A stretch of DNA of 64,000 bases from Lotus japonicus. Taxonomy: Eukaryota; Streptophyta; Magnoliopsida; Fabales; Fabaceae. Each line of letters begins with the position of its first letter. The stretch's first letter is position 1. The notes under the pieces are model-generated. The model did not search any database. It worked only from the letters and a program-made list of their open reading frames with translations, and was not told the origin of the DNA. The position numbers and the translations under genes are program-made. This document shows, in pieces, positions 11,853 through 21,021 of this stretch. The DNA is taken from contig NC_080045.1 of the NCBI RefSeq assembly GCF_012489685.1, positions 48,009,096 through 48,073,095 of the forward strand. Direction: 5' to 3'.

Positions 11853-14800
11853 TGTAAGACCCTAACCTTGCTTATGTATTGCTTAAGTGATTTATTGAAT
11901 AAAAGTGAAATTTCTAGTGAAGTTTGATTTAATTGCTAATCTGTCCGTGACCTTGTGTGAATTTTTGAGAGGTCTTAAAGACCTAATCTTGAAAATCTTC
12001 CTTCATGAGAGTTGTAGCTCTCTGAGCTAGCTAAATTCTCTCGTTGGTTTCAGGTCATTCCGACCTCTGTATCCCGAGATAGTCATGTTTTAGTGATGGA
12101 AGGTCAGGCTGTATTGTACTAGCAATTTTGCTAGAAGAAAGTCTCTTAATTCCGAATTTATTACTTTAATATCAAGGGAAGGAGTTTGCCTTGATTTATT
12201 TTATCCTCTTAATCAGTAGTTAGGAGAGTAATTAGTTGGACTTGGGCCAAGTTATGAGGGGAGAAGAGAAAAGGAAAACCTAGCCCATGATGTATGCTAG
12301 CCGAATTCCATGAGGAAGGAAGGAAGGGAGACCTTTGGTTGACTTGTAATGCTAGAATCAAGGGGCTGATGGGGGTTATGTTCCCTTGAATAATAAAAAT
12401 CAGTTTTCATGGAGAGGATTAAGAGCTAATAATGAGCATTGAAAGTTTTGTCTCCATTTGAATTTGAAGTTTTTGTGAATGCTTTGAGGGAGGGTGTTGG
12501 GCCACGAATTGGAGGGCAAAATGGGAGGTTTGCTGCAGCTTTGAGAGACCTAATAAGGCTAAGTTAGAAACCTAACCACATACTCTCATTTTCCCACACA
12601 AATTCAGAAGAGAAAAGAAAAAAAAAACAAGAGAGATAGAGTGAGAGAGGGTGGCGGCTAGAGAGAAAGAAATAAGAAGAAGAAGAGGAAAAGCAAGAGA
12701 AACCAAGAGAAGATCAAGAGAGAAAGAAGGAGAGCAAGCAAGGACTGTGAGGAGCAGCAAGGAGAGGGCTTCTTCATTCATCCTTTTCATCATCTCACTC
12801 ATTCCAATCAGCCAAGGTAAGGGTAGAGTCTAGGTTTCTTGATGAAAATTTCATGAAAGCATGATTAAAGGTTGAATCTTTATGAAGATGAATGATGCAT
12901 GAGAATGCATGAGAGGTTTAGGGCTTGATTATCTGCCATATGCTCGTGATGCCTACTGTTTAAGATGATGAGATGATGGATGCTATGCCTCTTTGCAAAT
13001 CACTATTATAGATGTCACTCTTGCTATGATTTTTGCTTAGAGCTGATTCATGATGATTCATATGCCTAAGATTGATTAAATTCTTAATGATTATGATGAG
13101 ATGTTGTTACTGGAATTTAGAGGAGGAATATGTGCTGTATGTTTGCTGGAACAAGGCCTAGAAACCTTGGACTCAAATGGTTAGAAATTAATTTGAAGGT
13201 AAAAGTATCACTGCCAGTTTTCTGTACTGGACAGCGAAGTTCAGAGCCTAATATCACCTAATTCTGGGACTCAGATGAAAAAGTGATAAACTAGAAGGTT
13301 GTATATTTTCAAAATAGCTTTCCAGGCATGTATAGTATGTCAATTTCGGCTGAGAAATGAATTCTGGAGACCAGTTTTAATGCACACTGTTCCTGCTGCC
13401 TAAATGCTAGGGTTCGAGTAGAAGAGGAACTTGGACAGCAAGGAGCAGATTATCCAAGCTTCATTCTTCCATTCTTTTCAGATCAAGAAATCAAGGTAAG
13501 GGCTGATATCTAGGACATGGGTAGAGTTTAGGGATTTCTATGTGAAAAGCTATGATTTCATGTGTACAAAAATGCGGTTTTGGTGGATTTTTCTTTAGCT
13601 TTTTGATGTATTGATTGTTGCTGATTGCTACTGGAATTTTTACCATATTTGTGAAGCTTGTGTGATTCCATGATCAGTAGGTTAATGTTTGGCAAATGAC
13701 CCTAGGTCTTGTGTATGGAAACCATGAGTTTATGCCAAATTTGCCTAGATTTTCACATGATTTTAACATGTAATTGTGACATGATCAATTCTGGATTTTT
13801 GGAGAGTATATGCTTATGGTTGTTGGCTGGACATTGACTTGTGAAGTTGAGATGGAAGGAAGGAAGAGTTTTAGAAAATCTTGGACCCTTTAGGGTTCGG
13901 CTAAGCCACTTTTGTGGTTGTTGGCAAGTTTTCTTCCTTCCGATTCATGCACAAGTTTATGTGATGGCTTGATTGATGAAGTTGCCATGACTTAAGTGTT
14001 GATGTGCATGAGAATATGACTATGTTCTTGATATTGCTTATTTGTTGCCTGATTTGAATATTGCCAAAAGGTCGCTCATCCAGCTGTAATTCCTTTTGGT
14101 GCTGTGGTTATTATTGTGATTATGTTGTATAAGTCTTGTGAAGATGTTTAGACTCTAGGTTGACTAATAGAGCCTTAACAAAGAGAAATGAGAACTTAAT
14201 CGCTTGCAAGTAAAATGTGATGTAATTGGAACATAGGTCTAGTGAGGACTATGGACCATGAGAACGATGGTACCGTAAGAGACAAACGGTTACTTGCACG
14301 CGAGGGTGTTTTGTGGGTTGTACGGTGTGTCCCCACGTGATTTGGTTGACTGCGGTCACCTTGTAATTCTGTGGACGGACGGTGTGTCCGGCGGACGGTG
14401 TGGCCCCCCCATGAATGAGGGTTGTACGGTGTGTCCCCTCCGAGAATTGTTCATCTGCGGATGATCGTGATTATGGTCATTGGTGTTGAGGTGGTTGTGT
14501 GAATGGTGAGGTCGTTAGCCTAACTGAACTTAGGTGACTGACTTTGATACAACGTAAAGATTATGCTTATTATACCTTGTTATTTATGAGAATACATGAA
14601 CATGTGAATGTTTCTATGAGAACATGTGATCTGACCTTGTTATTTGTCTACGTGTTTATTTGGGGGGGGGGGGTAGATGGTGACCACCACGATATTGGGG
14701 ACTATCGTGAGATGGGAGATCGTTCTGAGTAGGCCAGCGGAAGACCGGCTCTGGGAGACCGACGGTTCCGGAGTCCGGAGAGTCTACGTCGGCGATGCGG

Positions 14801-15454
14801 AGCTCTTAGGGAGGAACAGATCTGGGACGGTTGTGGAGAGGCAGATCCTTAGGGATGGGACTGTTGTATTGCCACATCCTCCCGCTAGGTTTCATCAGAC
14901 TACAGTGGACGAGGAGGAAGAGGATCCTTCGGAGGACACTAAAGTGGAGTCACGGTTGGTCGAGGAGGAGGAGGCAGTGGAGTCTTCACCACCAGAGGCC
15001 AAGTCGGGAGTCTGTGCGCAGCGTGTACCTGGGCGTCCAAAGTGCTTTAGAGTGGGACCTCGGAAGAGCGTGATAAAGCTGGAGCAGTCTAAGAAGAGAG
15101 CGCGTGGAGCGGGAGCTGACGTTCCGAAGCGGGATCAGGATTAGAGTGTTCCTTTTTGTGGGGCTGGGAATTCGTGTCGAACTATTATTTATCATTTTTA
15201 CTTTCGGGTTTTCTTTTGATGTACTTTGATGTAGGGCTTAAACCCAAGGTTTAATTTATGTACTTTGGAGTTACAGTTTCTTTATTTATGAGTATTTCTT
15301 ATTTATTCCGCAAATTTATTTCGTAAAGTTTCAAGAGTCGCAATTAATGAACCTTTGTCATTAATTCAAGATTAATAATTGAACGACGAAAATTCTTTAC
15401 GAAAATGGTGATGTTTGGTTTACTGTGTGACACTCAAGAAATCGGGGCGTTACA
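11853..15454 (+). repeat. 3' LTR of gypsy B
   Basis: TG at 11853, CA at 15454, followed by TSD TACAA. Same architecture as the 5' LTR: purine-rich leader (12590-12815), donor-like GTAAGGG at 12817 and 13496, conserved block (about 14147-14310), GTGTGTCC repeats (14313-14440), G-run plus TAG, and ORF at 14677. It carries about 100 bp (13150-13248) that the 5' LTR lacks or has replaced. Confidence 0.93.
14677..15144 (+). CDS. LTR-embedded ORF of gypsy B, intact
   Basis: 155 codons, the best-preserved copy in the B family. Residues 1-71 align without gaps to the ORF in the LTR of element A, with 34 identities by my hand count. The matches include W13, W26, D29, RRVYVGDA (34-41), G45, VVE (52-54) and P..PP.R (66-71). 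An acidic segment with EEDPSED follows, then a basic C-terminus. No signal peptide, membrane helix or known catalytic motif is visible. The start is chosen because ATG lies immediately after a G-run and TAG, which looks like a splice acceptor. I do not recognise the family. It is not gag, pol or a chromodomain. It could be a small regulatory protein encoded by the LTR. Confidence 0.65.
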   Translation: MVTTTILGTIVRWEIVLSRPAEDRLWETDGSGVRRVYVGDAELLGRNRSGTVVERQILRDGTVVLPHPPARFHQTTVDEEEEDPSEDTKVESRLVEEEEAVESSPPEAKSGVCAQRVPGRPKCFRVGPRKSVIKLEQSKKRARGAGADVPKRDQD

Positions 15455-15459
15455 TACAA

Positions 15460-15488
15460 CAACAGTTTCCATGCGAGCATAGGGATGG
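15460..15488 (+). pseudogene. pol: Gypsy A integrase sliver between two insertions
   Basis: 29 bp reading NSFHASIGM in the frame interrupted by element B, ending in GATGG, the TSD of the next insertion. It shows that the two insertions entered the same integrase gene independently, 30 bp apart. Confidence 0.85.
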
Positions 15489-16653
15489 TGTAAGACCAAG
15501 ATTTGGTCATGTAGTACAACTCTATGTTTTGATGATTACATGTTAACTATTGTGTATGAACAATTGTGGTACTCTAACATTGTTTTCTGAGTGTTTAAAT
15601 GACAGGCTCTGACTCTGGTCAAAACTCACACATATCAGAAGCATTAAGCCCAAAGAGTAGCCAACGCAATGCTTTCGCACACACTATGTTTTGATTGAAC
15701 AGTAGTATATGCTTTAGAAGTTCTGAAGATGACAAGCTCCGATGCGGATTCAGATCACTTAAAGTTCTGAAGACCAGAAGTTCTGAAGGTCCAGAAGCTG
15801 AGAAGTGAAGATTCTGAAGTCCAAGAGTAAGCTGGCTCTGAAGACCAAGTACTTCCAACTCTGAGGTCAAGAAGCAGAAGTTACGAAGGTCAGAGGATCC
15901 AAGCTTCCCTCTGACTCTGATCAACAAGCTTCACAAGTTCCAAAATGAAGAGTCACGTGATCAGAAGTCAATTAGGATAAGGGTCACGTCGCTATCCAAG
16001 TACGAAAGCAATTGTACCATTCTGACGACCTTACCTAAGACGTTCAGCCATAGCAGAATCTGGAAGTTACAGATTTGCCCTCCAACGGTAGCATTCCATG
16101 CAACGGATACAACCCTAATCCTTGGAGTATAAATAGAGGCTGAAGATGGAAGATGCCGCTAAGAAACTTTGTGCAAGCTTAAGCAACCATTCAATATTCT
16201 CTTAGCAATCTTTCTTCAATCGTTTTTATTGTGTTTACCTTAGCTTTCTGAGAAGCACTCATTGTAAACCCAAACCTTCAAACAGTTAGTTTGTTTTTCC
16301 TTAAGGGACCAAGGTTGGTCAGATCCTTGAGAAGACTCAAAGAGTGAATCTTAGTGCTTACTAGTTCATTCTATTGTTAGTCACTGAGCAGGTTGCTAGT
16401 GCAGCTGTAACAAACATTGAATATTGGATTGCCTTCATTCTAAGAAGGAAGAAATGACCTTAACGCGTGGACTGGATTAGCTTGAGGGATTTATCAAGTG
16501 AACCAGGATAAAATACTTGTGTGCTCTTCTTCATCTCTTATCTTTGCACCTTGTGTTATTTGTTAGAGAGATTTGTCCAAATCTCAAGAGGGAAAAGTTT
16601 TTATTTGAAAACGCTATTCAAACCCTCCCTTTTTATCGTTTTTCATACCTTCA
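15489..16653 (+). repeat. Solo sirevirus (Ty1/copia) LTR
   Basis: 1165 bp starting TGTAAGACCAAG and ending TTTTTCATACCTTCA, flanked by GATGG at 15484-15488 and 16654-16658. It matches the sirevirus LTRs from 21022 onwards along its length but is more diverged. TATAAATAG lies at 16128-16136. The middle holds degenerate TTCTGAAG/GATCCAGAAG repeats (about 15715-15900), as in the other sirevirus LTRs. It formed by LTR-LTR recombination of a full element inserted in A. Confidence 0.95.
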
Positions 16654-16658
16654 GATGG

Positions 16659-17261
16659 CACCTTACGAAGCTCGGTATGGTCGGAGGTGTCGTACGCCTT
16701 TGTGTTGGCATCAAGACGGGGAGAACTTGGTTATTGGACTTGAGTTGGTTCAGCAGACCACAGAAGAAGTGAAGCGAATCCAGGAAAAGATGAGGATCTC
16801 GCAGAGTCATCAGAAGAGTTATGCTGACAACATGAGGAAGGAGCTGGAATTTCAAGCTGCAGATCATGTCTTCTTGCGGGTTACCCCGATGACAGGTGTC
16901 GGAAGGGCGATCAAGTCGAAGAAGCTTACTCCAAAGTTCATTGCACCTTACCAGATTACGGAACGTGTTGGGCCAGTGGCATATAGGATTGCGTTGCCGC
17001 CATTCCTATCTAATATTCTTGATGTACCTCACGTATCGCAGCTTCGGAAGTACCTGGCCGATAACTCTCATGTTAGTGAACCTGATGATATTCAGCTAAA
17101 GGATAATCTGACGATGGTGATGTCACCCATCAAGATCGTCGACAAGAGTACCAAACGCTTATGAAACAAGGAGGTATCCTTGGTGAAAGTGATTTGGAAT
17201 CAAGCGACGGGTGACGCTATCTGGGAGCTTGAGGATGAGATGCGGGAGTCACATCCCTAAT
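16659..17261 (+). pseudogene. pol: Gypsy A pol, last part: integrase C-terminus and chromodomain-like end
   Basis: It resumes after the solo LTR with APYEARYGRRCRTPLCW (the GPY/F-side integrase motif), continues through PYQITERVGPVAYRI and the HVSQLRKY segment, and reaches a chromodomain-like end (IVDKSTKRL, stop at 17161, then VIWNQATGDAIWELEDEM). The stop TGA at 17161-17163 replaces an expected Arg codon. The reading ends in MRESHP and a stop at about 17259. The last pol residues and the polypurine tract seen in relatives are missing. This region identifies A as a chromovirus. Confidence 0.85.
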
Positions 17262-17386
17262 TTTATTAAATAAAATTATTGGTCGATTTTGATGTGACTT
17301 GAACTATAGATGATTTGGATGATTTTATGAGGTTGAGTTTTATAAGTGATCCATGTGACTTATATGTTTTATTTTATTTAGTTCAG

Positions 17387-17433
17387 TTTAATTAATTAAA
17401 TAAATTTTATTAAACTTTATTTAATTAATTAAA
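17387..17433. repeat. Perfect 18-bp AT-rich inverted repeat
   Basis: TTTAATTAATTAAATAAA (17387-17404) and its exact reverse complement (17416-17433) flank 11 nt. It lies in the U3-like part of the A 3' LTR. Confidence 0.85.
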
Positions 17434-17965
17434 AGATGGAAAATTGGGCTTGAAACCCAAGCTGGGCCTTGGTGGCCGCGGGTTTGGAACTTTAGAGGGA
17501 GCTTGTGGCCGCCGGCCACATTAGGGTGATGGGAGAGGGTTTTTATTTGGTTTTTAGTTCTGATTATTAGTAATTAATGAGTGATTAATAGAATTAATTG
17601 TTTTTGTTTTGGGTTTGGGCTAGAAATAAGAAAAAAGAAAAACCTAGGCCTAGTAGTGTTGGAGCCACCGGTTTTGTGTTGTGGAGAGGGGGGAAAACCT
17701 TGTTTTCGTTCACAAACTGAATTAGAAACCTTACCAAACACTCTTCACGTTGAAATCAGAAGAAAGAAGAGAGAGAAGAGAGAGAAGCTGCCGCCGCCCT
17801 TGCAACCCTAGCGCCGGTCGTGAGTGAGCGAGAGAGAGAGAGAGAGGAGAACGCGAGGGAGAAAGAGAGTGATCGAGTGGGAGAGAAAGAAGAGGGACTT
17901 GGACAGCAGCCGTTGGACTCTCTTTGAGCATCAAAAACCTTTCTTTCTCATCAAGTTTGATCAAG

Positions 17966-19081
17966 GTAAGGGCTGGTTTAGGAAAAGTGTAGAGGCTTAG
18001 GGTTTTGCCATGAAAATCCTTGAGAAAAGTTATGTTCTTGCATGTTTTGCATGAGATTTGTGGAAGTGTTTGTTGCTGTACCTTTTTGCCATGAAAGCCA
18101 TGATTCTTAATCCTTATTTTATGTACCTTGCATGGCCCTATATTCTTATGTTTTGATTCCATGATTATATGCTAAATTTGACTTGATCTTCACATGTTTT
18201 AACATGAAGGTTGATGAATGTTTAGATCTGAATTTCTGGGTGAATATGTTTGATGTTGTTGGCTGGACATAGGCTTGTGATGATGAAAGAAAAGAAAGAA
18301 CAAAAAATATAAACCCTAGAGCTCTTTTTGGGTTCGGTCGAACCCTATTTCAGGGGGTTCGGTGCGTTTTTTTATTTCGGTTCATGCACAAGTTCGTCTG
18401 ATGTCTTGCTTGATGGAATTTCCATGAATTATGTGTTGAAATGAATGTGAATGTGATTATGAGTATATTTGTAACATGTATATTGCCTGACTGAGATATT
18501 GCTACAAGGGTCGCTCATCCAGCTGTAATTCCCACTGGTGTTGTGTATGTTTCATATCGTTGATACTTCATTATTCGACGTTGAATTTGTTAAGACTTTA
18601 GGTTGACTAATTAGAGCCATGAACAAAGAGAATCGAGAACTAAATCGCTTGCAAGTAAAATGTTAATTAAGTGGAACATAGGTCTAGTTAAGACTATGGA
18701 CCATGAGAACGATGGTGCCATTAGAGACAAACGGTTACTTGCATGCGAGGGTGTTGGATTGACTTTATGTCGTCCTGAGAATTAAGGGTTGTACTGTGTG
18801 TCCCCTTGGGATTGACTGCGCGTCTCCCCGAGAACTGAGGGTTGTACTGAGTGTCCCCTCGAGAATTGTGCATCTGCGGATGTTCGAGATTGGCCAAGGT
18901 GTTGTGGTGGTTGTGGGAATGGTGAGGATCGTTAGTCTAACCGAATACTTAGGTGACTAACTGTTATATAAAATCCTATTAAAACAAAGATAATATGTGT
19001 TGAAAATTGCCATATATTTATGTTTGCTTTGTAACCTGACCCTTGCTTGTTTGTTTTGTGTTGTTTTGGGGGGGGGGGTAG
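17966..19081 (+). other. Putative LTR intron of gypsy A
   Basis: The donor-like TCAAG|GTAAGGG at 17966 follows a purine-rich leader. The acceptor-like G-run plus TAG ends at 19081, directly before the LTR ORF ATG. The predicted length is 1116 nt. Similar donor/acceptor pairs occur in B (7076-8256, 1181 nt, or from 6442) and in C1 on the minus strand (35216 to about 33595). The pairing is inference. No transcript evidence is available. Confidence 0.45.
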
Positions 19082-19642
19082 ATGGTTCTGACGAAGACGA
19101 CAACGTCCATCCACTCCTGGGAACTGACGTTGTATGATGAGGAGAAGGACCGGGCTTGGATGGCCGACACATCCGGAGTCCGACGTGTCTATGTCGGCGA
19201 TGCAAAGCTTACAGGTTTGGATATGCATGGAAACGTCGTGGAGATGCAATGTATGACGGGAGGAGTCATCACGATGCCTTATCCACCTCCACGATACTTT
19301 TTCCCGAAGGACAAAGGCTCTCAAGTAGCATCAGTGGAGAGTGATCCTTTAGAAGAAGCAGCGGTTGAGTCCCAGCGACAGGTAGAGCAGATTATAGTCC
19401 CAACGCAGGCCCGAGCTGAGGATCCAAAGTATGATGACAAGGCAGAGTTGAATAGGCGAGTACCTGTAGCACCGGCTTGGTGGGGTGACATGGAAGCTTG
19501 CTGTGTATGGGGTCCTTTTGAGGCTCCGCCACTTGAGTCTCTACCGCCATTCGTGCCACTTTTCAAGAAGCGTCACCAGGTCAGAGGTTGCTTCGAGAAG
19601 GAGCTCATTGAGGTTTCCAGTGAAGACAAGGATATGGATTGA
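19082..19642 (+). CDS. LTR-embedded ORF of gypsy A, intact
   Basis: 186 codons starting immediately after a G-run and TAG. Motifs: W13, W26, D29, RRVYVGDA (34-41), D47..G50, VVEMQ (52-56) and MPYPPPR (65-71). Then come an acidic/glutamine-rich stretch, a WWGDMEACCVWGPFEAPP segment (about 136-153) and an acidic C-terminus ending SSEDKDMD. The N-terminal 71 residues align gap-free with the B ORF. The C-terminal part is specific to family A. No signal peptide, membrane helix or catalytic motif is recognisable, so the function is unknown. The 5' LTR copy (502-1062) has two stops, so this copy is the one still open. Confidence 0.65.
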   Translation: MVLTKTTTSIHSWELTLYDEEKDRAWMADTSGVRRVYVGDAKLTGLDMHGNVVEMQCMTGGVITMPYPPPRYFFPKDKGSQVASVESDPLEEAAVESQRQVEQIIVPTQARAEDPKYDDKAELNRRVPVAPAWWGDMEACCVWGPFEAPPLESLPPFVPLFKKRHQVRGCFEKELIEVSSEDKDMD

Positions 19643-20023
19643 GAGTTTTCTATTTTGGGGACTTGAGAGTTATGCATCGAACTTAATTATTTTGTTATTT
19701 TGTCGAACTATTTTATAGCTTTGTTATTTCATTTCAGATGTAATGAGTTCACAGTTTTGTACTTGAACAACTTCACACGTGGGTGTGCTTAGTTGTTCTT
19801 TTTATTTAAAAGCAAATGTTATTTCAGTTATCCGATGCTTTATATTCAGACGTTCGAGTTCAACTTTAAATTGATTGAGTTTAATTAAGGTCGATGTTTA
19901 AGAGTTTTCGTAAAATGGACCTTTGTCATTAATTAAAGATTAATAGTTGAATCGACGAAAATTCTTTATGAAACTCATGACGTTTGGGTTACTGTGTGAC
20001 ACTCGAGAAATCAGGGCATTACA

Positions 20024-21021
20024 TCAGACCTCATGTTCAACACAAATCACAGTTCACATAAGCATTAAAAATTTAACAGGAGAATCATAATTTCACATCT
20101 CAGTTAGTAACCTAAGGTTCGGTTAGGCTAACGACCTCATCAACACACAACCACCACATTCACCTTGGCCAATCTCGAACATCCGCAGATGATCAATCAC
20201 AAGGGGACACTCAGTCAACCCAAGTCACATGGAGACACACAGTCGATCCATCAATCTCGAGGGGACCGCAGTCAACCTCATCACGTGGAGTCACACAGTC
20301 AATCCACAACCACCCTCGCGTGCAATCAACCGTTTGTCTCTAACTGCACCATCGTTCTCATGGTCCATAGCCTACTCTTAGAACTATTACCATAAGTCAC
20401 ATCACACTACTTGCAAGCGAAGTTCACATCTCTATAATTGGCTACTAATTTCATAATATATAAGCATACCAATAGTCATCATGCATAGCATATTATTAAA
20501 ATTTTCCCCCAATCTTGCCAAAATAGACAATTCATCAAACATATCCCATCAAATAACAAGTACAAACGCCTAACCCCAGGGAGCGTTGGGTTTGGCCATA
20601 CAACAACACTTTGCACATATACATGTTCTCATATTTATCATACAAAATCCAGCACCAAAACATCAAGCTAATTCATGGATCAAGAAGCATAAGAAAAATT
20701 CTCCGGAAACCCTAAAGGTGGGTTCGGCCGTGAGCAACATTGGCCAGGGTTTTCATATTTTCTTGATCTTATTGGATCAAGGTTATCTATATAAATTCCA
20801 GTAGTATTTTTATCATGAAACTTCAATAAAACTTCAGATCTATAGCAAGTCATACCATATAAATCAAATCTAGCATCATGGTGGAAAAATAACAAGTTTT
20901 CTCATGTGATCAACAAGGAAATCATGGCAACACTTAAGGACATGATTAAAACAGAAACTTTGCACCTTGTTCATGCATACTAAAGCCCCTTTTCATGCAA
21001 ATAGTTTCCCCATATCATAAC
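20024..21021 (-). repeat. Gypsy LTR fragment E (antisense), target of A and S1
   Basis: Read on the minus strand it carries the landmarks of the A/B LTRs: GTCGTTAGCCTAACCGAACC, the GTGTGTCTCC-type repeats (about 20200-20300), and the conserved block with AACGGTTGATTGCACGCGAGGGTG (about 20310-20440). Element A sits at its left edge, close to where the LTR ORF would start. Sirevirus S1 is inserted at its right edge. No ORF of its own is intact. Confidence 0.7.

Larger units (their letters stand above)
5479..15454 (+). mobile_element. Ty3/gypsy element B, complete but non-autonomous
   Basis: Two LTRs of about 3.56 and 3.60 kb start TGTAAGACCC and end GGGGCGTTACA. They flank a 2.8-kb internal region (9035-11852) that has no gag or RT and only a short integrase remnant. 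The TSD is TACAA (5474-5478 and 15455-15459). The insertion splits the integrase of element A in the same orientation. A purine-rich tract (AAGGAGGGTGGTA) precedes the 3' LTR. The only long intact ORF is the one inside the LTR. With intact ends, primer site and polypurine tract, it looks like a LARD-type element that could be moved by a relative's enzymes. That mobilisation is inference. Confidence 0.93.
1..20023 (+). mobile_element. Ty3/gypsy chromovirus A (Tekay/Del-like), nested host element, 5' end outside window
   Basis: An LTR retrotransposon that carries gag, protease, RT, RNase H, integrase and a degenerate chromodomain-like C-terminus between two LTRs. The 5' LTR ends in TTACA at 1443 and is followed by a tRNA-iMet type primer site. 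The 3' LTR ends at 20023. Its integrase region is interrupted by element B (5479-15454) and by a solo sirevirus LTR (15489-16653). Each insertion is flanked by a perfect 5-bp duplication, so the host reading can be followed across both. Many stops and frameshifts show it cannot act autonomously. The order PR-RT-RH-INT and the chromodomain-like end place it in the chromoviruses. The long LTR suggests the Tekay/Del clade, which is inference. The 5' TSD cannot be read because the left LTR is cut by the window edge. Confidence 0.9.
17255..20023 (+). repeat. 3' LTR of gypsy A
   Basis: It ends in TTACA at 20023 and matches the 5' LTR from about 18555 onwards. The exact left boundary is not visible. 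Pol runs straight into CACATCCCTAATTTTATT, so the polypurine tract and first LTR bases seem to have been deleted. It includes an AT hairpin (17387-17433), a purine-rich leader (about 17755-17910), donor-like AAG|GTAAGGG (GT at 17966), a conserved block (about 18590-18755), GTGTGTCC repeats (18780-18865), a G-run plus TAG, and the LTR ORF. Confidence 0.85.

Noticed and set aside
16517..16658. Possible coding start upstream of the A integrase end (MCALLHLLSLHLV).
   Set aside because: The first 45 or so codons are solo LTR sequence. The open frame across the LTR edge is accidental.
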